A DNA stretch of 5,243 bases from an uncultured Oscillibacter sp. (GCF_910584465.1 NZ_CAJUBK010000100.1:1-5243); one strand, 5' to 3'; numbered from the stretch's first letter, positions 1 to 4,826 are shown. Numbers and translations are program-made. Notes: a model not told the origin generated them from the letters alone.

Positions 1-854
1 TGCAACACTACCTGGACACCTACACCAGCACCCACGACTACGACGAATACCACTTTGACCTGGACGACATCGAGCATGACCCCTATGTGCTGATCTCCAT
101 GCTCTCCGCGTTCCATGAGGGGGAGTGGACGCTGGAGGAGGTACGGGGGACCCTCCAGACCATTTTTGACCGGCAGTATATCCTCACGGAAAATGTTGTG
201 GTGGAGGTACGCTACCGAACGGAGACGCGGACGGGGCCCGACGGCCCCTATACTGTCCGGGTCCCCTACAATTACTACATCTGCACCGTGACACTGAAAA
301 ACGAGGACCTGTCCCACCTGCCCATTTACATGATGGGCGGGGAGCAGCTTTCCCGGTATTCCCTCTACATGGCCGCCCTGGGCAACCGGCCCGACCTGTT
401 CCCCGGCTCCGGCTATGTGGACAAGTACATCACCAACCCGCCCCAGCCCTACGACGTGCCGGAGCAGTATCTTTCCGATCCCGACTTTGCCGCCTTGCTC
501 ACTGAGGCGGAGAAGTACCTGGGCTACCCCTACGTCTGGGGCGGCAGCTCCCCGGCCACGTCCTTTGACTGTTCCGGCTTCCTGTCCTATGTGCTGAACC
601 AATGCGGCTGGAACGTGGGCCGCCTGGGGGCCCAGGGGCTCTACAACTACTGTACCCCCGTCAGCTCCCCACGGCCCGGCGACCTTGTGTTTTTCCGCTA
701 CACCTACAACGCGCCCAACCCGGACGGCGTGACCCACTGTGGGCTCTATGTGGGGGACGGGATGATGCTCCACTGTGGGGACCCGGTGCAATTTACAAGT
801 CTGAATACGAGTTACTGGCAATCCCATTTTTACGCCTGGGGGCGTTTACCATGA
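1..854 (+). CDS. NlpC/P60 cell-wall hydrolase of a conjugative element (CD1108-like), 3' part only
   Basis: This is the C-terminal part of a peptidoglycan hydrolase that probably cuts cell-wall peptides so the conjugation channel can cross the wall. The frame is open from base 3 to the TGA at 852-854, giving 283 visible residues; the start lies upstream of the window, so the GTG at 87 is not a real start. The last 125 residues or so form an NlpC/P60 domain: YPYVWGG, then DCSGF with the likely catalytic Cys (codon 570-572, visible residue 190), a PGDLVFF segment, and THCGLYVGDG with the likely catalytic His (codon 735-737, residue 245), followed by another His in MLHCG (residue 257). The region before it (HFDLDDIEHDPY, GEWTLEEV, FDRQYIL, RYRTETRT) matches my memory of the CD1108 family of Tn1549/CTn elements. 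Any N-terminal membrane segment would be out of view. It is first in a run of co-directional genes, 15 bases before the next start. Confidence 0.93.
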   Translation, partial: QHYLDTYTSTHDYDEYHFDLDDIEHDPYVLISMLSAFHEGEWTLEEVRGTLQTIFDRQYILTENVVVEVRYRTETRTGPDGPYTVRVPYNYYICTVTLKNEDLSHLPIYMMGGEQLSRYSLYMAALGNRPDLFPGSGYVDKYITNPPQPYDVPEQYLSDPDFAALLTEAEKYLGYPYVWGGSSPATSFDCSGFLSYVLNQCGWNVGRLGAQGLYNYCTPVSSPRPGDLVFFRYTYNAPNPDGVTHCGLYVGDGMMLHCGDPVQFTSLNTSYWQSHFYAWGRLP

Positions 855-855
855 C

Positions 856-863
856 AAAGGAGG
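856..863 (+). promoter_or_regulatory. Ribosome binding site of the DUF4315 gene
   Basis: AAAGGAGG lies 6 bases before the ATG at 870. It is a near-perfect Shine-Dalgarno sequence of Firmicutes type and fixes the start of the following gene. Confidence 0.85.
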
Positions 864-869
864 TTTTCA

Positions 870-1118
870 ATGGCGATCAGCAAGAGCGCGAAAATTTGGG
901 CCGAGATGGAGAAGGTCAAGGCCAAGATCAACGAGCAGCAGGCCCGGCTGAAAGAGCTGGAGCAGAAGCACCGGGAGGCAGAGAATGAGGAGATCGTGGA
1001 CATCGTGCGGGGCATGAGCGTGTCCCTGGACGAGCTGCCCGCCCTCCTGCGGCAGCTCCGGGACGGCTCTGGACACGGTGTCCAGAGGACCGGCGGCGGA
1101 AAGGAGAGTGCGGAATGA
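870..1118 (+). CDS. DUF4315 family mobile-element protein
   Basis: A small protein of 82 residues. Residues 8-40 are charged and heptad-like (EMEKVKAKINEQQARLKEL), which suggests a coiled coil. They are followed by a conserved-looking helical segment EEIVDIVRGMSVSLDELPALL (residues 40-60), a pattern I associate with DUF4315 proteins, which sit next to DUF4366 genes in Clostridia ICEs. The function is unknown; a role as a small partner of the conjugation machinery is inferred from position only. The ATG at 870 follows an excellent ribosome binding site, and the stop overlaps the next start by four bases (ATGA), implying coupled translation. Oddity: the tail from residue 66 (GSGHGVQR) is encoded by one copy of the window's 21-base palindrome, so the C-terminus seems altered or extended by a repeat. 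There is no signal peptide or membrane segment. Confidence 0.88.
   Translation: MAISKSAKIWAEMEKVKAKINEQQARLKELEQKHREAENEEIVDIVRGMSVSLDELPALLRQLRDGSGHGVQRTGGGKESAE
1067..1087 (+). repeat. Palindromic repeat, copy 1 (inside the DUF4315 gene)
   Basis: A perfect inverted repeat with arms CTCTGGACAC (1067-1076) and GTGTCCAGAG (1078-1087) around a central G. It lies within the coding sequence and supplies residues 66-73 of the DUF4315 protein. Pairing stops at the flanks (G1066/G1088). Two more copies occur at 3183-3203 and 4694-4714. Confidence 0.95.
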
Positions 1119-1774
1119 AGAAAAAATCCCGTATGCTGGCAGCTATGCTCTGCGCCGTCCTGATGGTGGGTGTGCTCACCGTCCCCGCCTACGCTGGCGG
1201 CGGCGACGAGAGCGAGGGCAGCGAGTATGTCCCCTGGGTGGGGCTGGAGCCTGTGGACCCCCTGCCTGTGGAGCAGCCCCCGGACCCCCAGCCGTTCACC
1301 CCGGACGGAACGGGTACGGTGCTGGACAACGCCACCGACCAGGACGGCAAGGAGTTTTTCACCATCACCACGGCGGACGAGGCGGTGTTCTATTTGGTGA
1401 TTGACCGGCAGCGGAGTACAGAGAACGTCTATTTCCTCAACGCCGTCACCGTCTCCGACCTGATGGCCCTGGCCGAGCCGGGCCCGGAGCCGGAGGCCCC
1501 GCCCCCTGTGACGGAGCCGGAGCCCCCGGAGACTGAACCTGACCCCGGCCCGGAGGAGCCCCAAAAGTCCGGCGGGGCCGGGATGCTCCTGGCGGCCCTG
1601 GCGGTGCTGGCCCTGGGCGGCGGGGCCGGGTGGTACTTCAAAATCTACCGTCCCAAGCAGCAAAAGGCGGCGGAGCCGGAGGAGGACTATTCCGGCTATG
1701 ACGAGCCCGACGACTACGACGACACGCCCCCCTGGGATGTGGACGGCGAGGAGGACGAGGGAGGGGACGAGTGA
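1115..1774 (+). CDS. DUF4366 (CD1107-like) signal-peptide, membrane-anchored mobile-element protein
   Basis: A 219-residue exported protein. Residues 1-27 are a typical signal peptide: MKKKSR, a hydrophobic core, and AYA before the likely cleavage site. Residues 60-120 form the conserved core (FTPDGTGTVLDNATDQDGKEF, then FTITTADEAVFYLVIDRQR and ENVYFLNAVT), which I recognise as DUF4366. Next come a Pro/Glu-rich linker (121-150), one membrane segment (about 154-176, GMLLAALAVLALGGGAGW) with positive residues after it, and a very acidic tail (187-219). The expected topology is core outside the cell and acidic tail in the cytoplasm. The biochemical function is not known; its constant neighbourhood with the CD1108-like hydrolase and DUF4315 suggests a part of the mating apparatus. 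The ATG at 1115 overlaps the previous stop (ATGA) and is preceded by AAAGGAGAG at 1100-1108. The end overlaps the next gene by GTGA. Confidence 0.92.
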   Translation: MKKKSRMLAAMLCAVLMVGVLTVPAYAGGGDESEGSEYVPWVGLEPVDPLPVEQPPDPQPFTPDGTGTVLDNATDQDGKEFFTITTADEAVFYLVIDRQRSTENVYFLNAVTVSDLMALAEPGPEPEAPPPVTEPEPPETEPDPGPEEPQKSGGAGMLLAALAVLALGGGAGWYFKIYRPKQQKAAEPEEDYSGYDEPDDYDDTPPWDVDGEEDEGGDE

Positions 1775-2019
1775 ATTTCACTGACAGCCCCTACGAGCCC
1801 TTTATGAAGCAGCCCACCTACCACCGGCCCCCGGAGCCCACCCCGGCCCCCAAGGGATCGGCCTGTGAGGGATGCCCCTACTGGCGGGGCCTGCGGTGCG
1901 TGACCTGCTTCCGGGCCTATCTGCGGAGCCGGGCCGGACCCGGCGGGGGGGAGGTGACGGCATGGACCAGCGGGAGCTCACCCGCGAGGAGCGGGCGGCG
2001 ATCCGGGCCCTGGTGGTGA
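1771..2019 (+). CDS. Small conserved protein with paired CxxC motifs
   Basis: A short protein starting at GTG 1771, which overlaps the TGA of the DUF4366 gene by four bases (GTGA), so translation is probably coupled. The first 55 residues look like a real conserved protein: MNFTDSPYEPFMKQ, a proline-rich stretch, then CEGCPYWRGLRCVTC with four cysteines (32, 35, 43, 46), which could bind a metal. I recall similar small proteins between DUF4366 and the Cys-rich VLP gene in related ICEs, but I know of no function. The frame runs on to a TGA at 2017-2019, overlapping the next gene by 58 bases, and the last 25 residues are low-complexity and unconvincing. A TGA at 1955-1957 in the neighbouring frame, right behind a run of seven G (1945-1951), would end the protein neatly before the next start if the run were one base shorter. 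The true C-terminus is therefore uncertain. Confidence 0.7.
   Translation: MNFTDSPYEPFMKQPTYHRPPEPTPAPKGSACEGCPYWRGLRCVTCFRAYLRSRAGPGGGEVTAWTSGSSPARSGRRSGPWW
1949..1957 (+). promoter_or_regulatory. Ribosome binding site of the Cys-rich VLP gene
   Basis: GGGAGGTGA ends 4 bases before the ATG at 1962, a good Shine-Dalgarno match. It supports ATG 1962, rather than the upstream in-frame position near 1872, as the start of the next gene. Confidence 0.7.
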
Positions 2020-2314
2020 AGTGGTGCGCCAATTATGACCGGGCCGAGGGATGCTTGCCTTTGGACTGCGAGTGTTATATGCTGGGGAAAACCTGGACGG
2101 GCCCCTTTGCCGCTACTTCCGGGCGGCGGTCCTGCCCCTGGACCCGGCGCTGGAGGCCGCCCTCACCGCCCCCGGCCCCGTGGAGACGCGGGCCTGCCCC
2201 CTCTGCGGGCGGCCCGCCCTCCTGGACGGGCGGCGGCGCTACTGTTCCCCCGCCTGCGCCCAAGCCGCCCACCGAAAACAGCAGCGGGATCACATGAGGA
2301 AAAAACGGGGTTGA
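1962..2314 (+). pseudogene. Cysteine-rich VLP-domain protein, apparently frameshifted
   Basis: The protein family is split over two frames. From ATG 1962 one frame reads MDQRELTREERAAIRALVVK, then WCANYDRAEGCLPLDCECYMLGKTWTG. From about 2100 the family pattern continues in the -1 frame as PLCRYFRAAVLPLDPALEAAL, CPLCGRP and YCSPACAQAAHRKQQ, ending RKKRG at the TGA 2312-2314. Together these give a plausible Cys_rich_VLP protein of about 117 residues with N-terminal cysteines (22, 31, 36, 38) and a C-terminal CxxC...CxxxC zinc-finger-like part. The first frame stays open to 2297 but turns into low-complexity Pro/Arg-rich sequence, which is not family-like. The simplest explanation is one missing base in the CCCCTTT run at 2102-2108. 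This could be a real mutation or a sequencing error. I see no canonical -1 slippery heptamer in the correct phase. The role is unknown; the cysteines suggest metal or nucleic-acid binding. Confidence 0.75.
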
Positions 2315-2369
2315 CCTGTTGACAATTAGGCCCTCAAAAGTCCAGTGTTTGCAAGGCTTTCCAGACGCC

Positions 2370-2411
2370 AAACAGGGGCGGGCCGTATCATTTCACGTCC
2401 CGCCCCTGTTT
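2370..2411 (+). terminator. GC-rich 13-bp hairpin, possible weak intrinsic terminator or leader structure
   Basis: Perfect 13-bp arms (2370-2382 and 2399-2411) enclose a 16-base loop. The right arm ends in TTT but is followed by CGGCCCC rather than a T-tract, so the terminator call is tentative. The position, 56 bases after the Cys-rich VLP stop and 33 before the next start, suits a boundary between the transfer operon and the mobilization operon. Confidence 0.4.
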
Positions 2412-2434
2412 CGGCCCCATACTGTCAACATTTT

Positions 2435-2440
2435 GGAGGT
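2435..2440 (+). promoter_or_regulatory. Ribosome binding site deciding the start at 2445
   Basis: GGAGGT lies 4-5 bases before ATG 2445, which supports this start over in-frame starts further upstream that have no such site. Confidence 0.75.
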
Positions 2441-2444
2441 TATC

Positions 2445-2789
2445 ATGGAAGAAAATCAAGGCTATGTGATCCGGCAATCTGTCCTGTTCGACAATGGCCG
2501 GGGCTTCGTCCTGGGAGAGCACCCCAGGGAGGGTTTTGTAACGTGGCAGTTTACCCAGGAGGGCAGCCGCCGTGACTACTATTGGGGCCACTACCACAGC
2601 GACCCCGAAAAGGCCCGGAGCGATTTCCAGGACCGGGCCAAGGACTACCAGCACCGCTATTCCGTCCGGGAAGTGGAGCGGCGGCCCTCTCCTATCGCGG
2701 AGCAGATGAAAGAGGCGGGGCGGCAGGCCCAGGAGCGGCAGGCCCCGCCCAACCCCAAAAGGGAGGCCCCGGATCGGGGCGAGCGGTAG
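2445..2789 (+). CDS. Small ICE protein, DUF7678-like
   Basis: A 114-residue soluble protein. Residues 1-75 form a compact conserved-looking domain: GYVIRQSVLFDNGRGFVLGEH, FVTWQFT, RRDYYWGHY and a helix ending DYQHRYSVREV. I associate this pattern with the small protein encoded just before mobC in Tn1549-like elements, annotated as DUF7678; that family name is from memory and should be checked. Residues 80-114 are a polar tail rich in Glu, Arg, Pro and Gln, probably disordered. The function is unknown. The start is set by GGAGG at 2435-2439. The gene ends two bases before the GTG start of the MobC-like gene, so the two are almost certainly co-translated, which hints at a relaxosome or regulatory role. 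No signal peptide or membrane segment is seen. Confidence 0.82.
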   Translation: MEENQGYVIRQSVLFDNGRGFVLGEHPREGFVTWQFTQEGSRRDYYWGHYHSDPEKARSDFQDRAKDYQHRYSVREVERRPSPIAEQMKEAGRQAQERQAPPNPKREAPDRGER

Positions 2790-2791
2790 CC

Positions 2792-3142
2792 GTGACGGGG
2801 AAAAAGCGCCGCCGGAACATACCGCTCTATGTTTGGTTGAGCCCGGAGGAGCAGCAGGCGATCAAGGACCGTATGGAGCAGACGGGTATTCACAACATGA
2901 GCGCCTATGTCCGAAAAATGGCCCTCAACGGCTATGTCCTCCAGGTGGACCTCTCCCCGGTGCGGGAGCTGGTGTCCCTCCAGCGGCGGTGCGCCAACAA
3001 TCTCAATCAGGCGGCGCTCCATGTGAACACCTACGGCGGCCTCTATCCCAACGAGCTCCAGGCGCTTCAAAAGGACTACGCCGATTTATGGGGGCCCCTC
3101 TCCGAGCTGTTGGAGAAGCTGGCCCAGGTGGTGGCCCTGTGA
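2792..3142 (+). CDS. mobC: MobC-like relaxosome accessory protein
   Basis: A 116-residue basic DNA-binding protein expected to sit at oriT and help the relaxase nick. It begins with a basic stretch (TGKKRRRNIPLYVWLSPEEQ), in which RNIPLYVWLSPEE resembles the short beta strand that opens ribbon-helix-helix DNA-binding domains. Then come MSAYVRKMALNGYV (residues 36-49) and RRCANNLNQAALHVN (65-79), the NNLNQ motif typical of the bacterial mobilization protein MobC family (PF05713), and a C-terminal helical part. The GTG at 2792 is the best start: it is two bases after the previous stop and gives the usual family length. The longer open frame back to 2582 is low-complexity and lies over the previous gene. 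The Shine-Dalgarno match is weak, in keeping with translational coupling. A strong hairpin follows 5 bases after the stop. Confidence 0.9.
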   Translation: MTGKKRRRNIPLYVWLSPEEQQAIKDRMEQTGIHNMSAYVRKMALNGYVLQVDLSPVRELVSLQRRCANNLNQAALHVNTYGGLYPNELQALQKDYADLWGPLSELLEKLAQVVAL

Positions 3143-3147
3143 CCCGT

Positions 3148-3169
3148 GGGAGCGGCCCAGGCCGCTCCC
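3148..3169 (+). other. Strong hairpin just after mobC
   Basis: GGGAGCGGCC (3148-3157) and GGCCGCTCCC (3160-3169) are perfect 10-bp arms separated by two bases, starting 5 bases after the mobC stop. There is no T-tract after it. It may stabilise the mobC message or attenuate reading into the relaxase gene; this role is inference. Confidence 0.6.
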
Positions 3170-3182
3170 CGGCTGTCCCCGC

Positions 3183-3203
3183 CTCTGGACACCGTGTCCA
3201 GAG
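3183..3203 (+). repeat. Palindromic repeat, copy 2 (mobC-relaxase gap)
   Basis: The same perfect 10+1+10 palindrome as at 1067, with central C instead of G, which makes it copy 1 read on the other strand. It lies in the 87-base gap between mobC and the relaxase start, 13 bases after the GC-rich hairpin at 3148-3169. Pairing ends at C3182/C3204. Confidence 0.95.
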
Positions 3204-3229
3204 CTGGGGAGAACCGATCATGAAAGGGG

Positions 3230-4669
3230 GTGCTGTCCCTGGCGACGACCCGTCTCATATCCCACCATATCAGCGGGGGCAAATCGATCCTGGCCTCCCT
3301 GTCGGACCGCTTCGACTACGGCCAGAACCCGGAAAAGACCCTGGACGGGGCCCTGATCCGCTCCTATGAGTGCGACCCCCTCACCGCTGACAGCGAGTTT
3401 CTTTTGAGCAAGGCCCGGTACAAAGCAATCACGGGCCGGGAGCAGAAGCGGGACGCCGATGTGCTGTGCTATCAGATCCGTCAATCGTTCCCCCCTGGGG
3501 AGCTGGACCCGGAGGAGGCGCTGAATATCGGCTATGAGCTGGCGATGCGCTGGACCAAGGGAAAACACGCTTTCTTTGTGGTGTCCCACGCGGACCGGCC
3601 CCACCCCCACGTCCATATTTACTACAATTCCACCACCCTTGACTGCACCCGGAAATACCGGGATTTTTTAGGCTCTGCCCGCGCTCTGCGGCGGCTGTCT
3701 GACCGGATATGTTTGGAGCATGACCTTTCTATTATCAAAAATCCCAAGCTGCACAGCAAGGGGAAATTTCGGCACTACGGCCAATGGCTGGCCGGGGCCC
3801 GGCCAGCCTCCTACAAGGAGCAGCTGCGGGGGATCATTGACGGGGCCCTGGCGGAGCGGCCCGCCGACCTTGCCGGATTTCTCCGGTGGATGGAGGCGGC
3901 GGGGGTCCAGGTGAAGCGGGGCCGGGGCGGGGTGATCTCGTTCCGGCTTCCCGGCCAGGACCGGGCCATCCGCTTCCGGGCCTCCACCCTGGGGGACGGC
4001 TACGGCCCGGAGGACGTGGAGGCGGTGATCGACGGGCGGGCCCCCGTCCGCAAGCCCGCCCAGGGGCGGTCCCGTTCGGCGGCTCCCCGGCGCGTCAATC
4101 TGATCATTGACATTCAGCAGCGCATGGCCCAGGGTAAGGGCCCAGGCTATGAGCGGTGGGCGAAAATCTACAATCTGAAACAGATGGCCGCCGCGCTCCA
4201 ATTCCTCCAGGAGAACGGGCTGACCGACTATGACGCCCTGGCGGAGCGGACGGCGGCGGCGGTGGATCGGGCTCACGTCCTGGCTGGGGAGCTGCGGGGA
4301 GTGGAGGAGCGGCTGGCCTCCACCACAAAATTGATGGGGGCCGTGGTGGACTACGCCAAGACCCGGCCCGTGTTCGACAGCTACAAGGCCGCCCGGTACA
4401 GCAAGAAGTATCTGGCGGAGCATGAGGAGACGCTGGCCTCCTACCGGGCGGCAAAGGCGGCGATCAACGACATCCTGGGCGGGGCCAAGCTCCCCAAGAT
4501 GGAGGCGCTGAAAAAGGAGCGCCGGGAGCTGTCGGAGCGGAAGAAAAAACTCTATGCCCAATACCGGGCGGCACAACAGGAAATGCGGGAGGCGGTGGCG
4601 GTCAAGGCCAACGTCGATCATCTCCTCGACTTGCCCGGAGGACGGGAGAATAAGGCCCAGGAGCGATAG
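3230..4669 (+). CDS. Relaxase/mobilization nuclease (VirD2-type, MOBP-like)
   Basis: A 479-residue relaxase that would nick one strand at oriT, stay bound to the 5' end through a tyrosine and lead the strand into the recipient. The N-terminal domain (1-190) has ATTRLISHHISGGKS, SDRFDYGQNPEKT (Tyr30 is the candidate nucleophile), RSYECDP, and the metal-binding histidine motif HADRPHPHVH (His120, 125, 127, 129) followed by IYYNSTTLDCTRKYRDFLGS. This matches PF03432 and the relaxases of Tn1549/CTn elements as I recall them. The C-terminal half is helical and charged, with likely coiled coil at about 395-460. The length is normal and the gene looks intact. The start is unusual: GTG 3230 directly abuts its AGGGGG, whereas relatives usually begin MATTR, which here would need the CTG at 3239. 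The ATG at 3220 is out of frame. The TAG is at 4667-4669. Confidence 0.93.
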   Translation: MLSLATTRLISHHISGGKSILASLSDRFDYGQNPEKTLDGALIRSYECDPLTADSEFLLSKARYKAITGREQKRDADVLCYQIRQSFPPGELDPEEALNIGYELAMRWTKGKHAFFVVSHADRPHPHVHIYYNSTTLDCTRKYRDFLGSARALRRLSDRICLEHDLSIIKNPKLHSKGKFRHYGQWLAGARPASYKEQLRGIIDGALAERPADLAGFLRWMEAAGVQVKRGRGGVISFRLPGQDRAIRFRASTLGDGYGPEDVEAVIDGRAPVRKPAQGRSRSAAPRRVNLIIDIQQRMAQGKGPGYERWAKIYNLKQMAAALQFLQENGLTDYDALAERTAAAVDRAHVLAGELRGVEERLASTTKLMGAVVDYAKTRPVFDSYKAARYSKKYLAEHEETLASYRAAKAAINDILGGAKLPKMEALKKERRELSERKKKLYAQYRAAQQEMREAVAVKANVDHLLDLPGGRENKAQER

Positions 4670-4687
4670 CGACGGGGCCGCAGACAG

Positions 4688-4720
4688 GGAAGCCTCTGGA
4701 CACGGTGTCCAGAGGCTTCC
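4688..4720 (+). repeat. Palindromic repeat, copy 3, extended to 16-bp arms
   Basis: The shared 10+1+10 core (4694-4714, central G) is extended on both sides by GGAAGC and GCTTCC, giving a perfect 16+1+16 palindrome. It begins 18 bases after the relaxase stop. Its stability suits an mRNA 3' end structure, but no T-run follows, only GGCGGGTTTG. Confidence 0.95.
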
Positions 4721-4727
4721 GGCGGGT

Positions 4728-4826
4728 TTGGGGTGCAACCCCAACAAGCATTTTCGCAAGGCGAAAATGGCGAGTGTATTGACACTCGCCCTGCTTGCCA
4801 AGAGTGCGCCCCCTTGAAATGGCGCA
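4728..4826 (+). other. oriT: Candidate origin of transfer (oriT): hairpin cluster plus nic-like motif
   Basis: This non-coding block downstream of the relaxase gene contains several inverted repeats: TTGGGGT/ACCCCAA (4728-4734, 4738-4744); an outer stem CAAGCA/TGCTTG (4745-4750, 4792-4797) that encloses CATTTTCGC/GCGAAAATG (4749-4757, 4761-4769) and GGCGAGTGT/ACACTCGCC (4769-4777, 4782-4790); and TGCGCC/GGCGCA (4805-4810, 4821-4826). The outer and inner stems share end bases, so alternative folds compete. Right after the hairpins is AAGAGTGCGCCC (4800-4811), which resembles the nic core TAAGTGCGCCCT of the RSF1010/pIP501 type. Inverted repeats next to a nic motif, beside relaxase and mobC genes, are the usual make-up of oriT. 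The function is inferred; the relaxase looks MOBP-like whereas the nic resemblance is to MOBQ sites, so the exact nick position is open. Confidence 0.6.

Larger units (their letters stand above)
2315..2444 (+). other. Non-coding leader with nested inverted repeats before the mobilization module
   Basis: No convincing gene lies here; the upstream-extended frame from 2319 lacks a ribosome binding site. The interval is bounded by TGTTGACA (2317-2324) and its reverse complement TGTCAACA (2423-2430). Inside is a strong 13-bp stem: AAACAGGGGCGGG (2370-2382) pairs with CCCGCCCCTGTTT (2399-2411) across a 16-base loop that can form an extra 3-bp stem. Only three T follow the stem, so it is at best a weak terminator for the upstream operon. 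It may instead be a regulatory RNA leader or a binding site for the next genes. No convincing -10 box follows the TTGACA at 2319. Confidence 0.6.

Noticed and set aside
830..1663. A 277-codon open frame on the minus strand opposite the DUF4315 and DUF4366 genes
   Set aside because: It is a shadow of GC-rich genes with clear plus-strand ribosome binding sites, a signal peptide and a membrane segment.
2084..2108. Programmed -1 ribosomal frameshifting in the Cys-rich VLP gene
   Set aside because: GGGGAAAA and CCCCTTT are slippery-looking, but the zero-frame codon phase does not match X XXY YYZ. A single-base indel is simpler.
2319..2350. TTGACA at 2319-2324 as a -35 box of a sigma-A promoter
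   Set aside because: There is no TATAAT-like sequence 16-18 bases downstream. The hexamer is better explained as part of the TGTTGACA/TGTCAACA inverted repeat.
2582..2791. An extended N-terminus for the MobC-like protein (open frame from 2582)
   Set aside because: The extra residues are Pro/Gly/Arg-rich antisense-like sequence overlapping the previous gene. GTG 2792 gives the expected family length and lies two bases after the upstream stop.
1067..4714. The repeated palindromes as a CRISPR array
   Set aside because: Only three copies exist, spaced 1.5-2.1 kb apart with genes between them and no cas genes. Full palindromy around one base is also unlike typical repeats.
4688..4727. The extended palindrome after the relaxase gene as a standard intrinsic terminator
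   Set aside because: The stem is strong but is followed by GGCGGGTTTG, with no T-tract on the plus strand.
3668..4801. A 377-codon open frame on the minus strand opposite the relaxase gene
   Set aside because: It is low in recognisable motifs, rich in Pro/Gly/Arg/Leu from GC-rich antisense sequence, and runs through the palindrome and oriT-like region. The plus-strand relaxase accounts for the coding signal.
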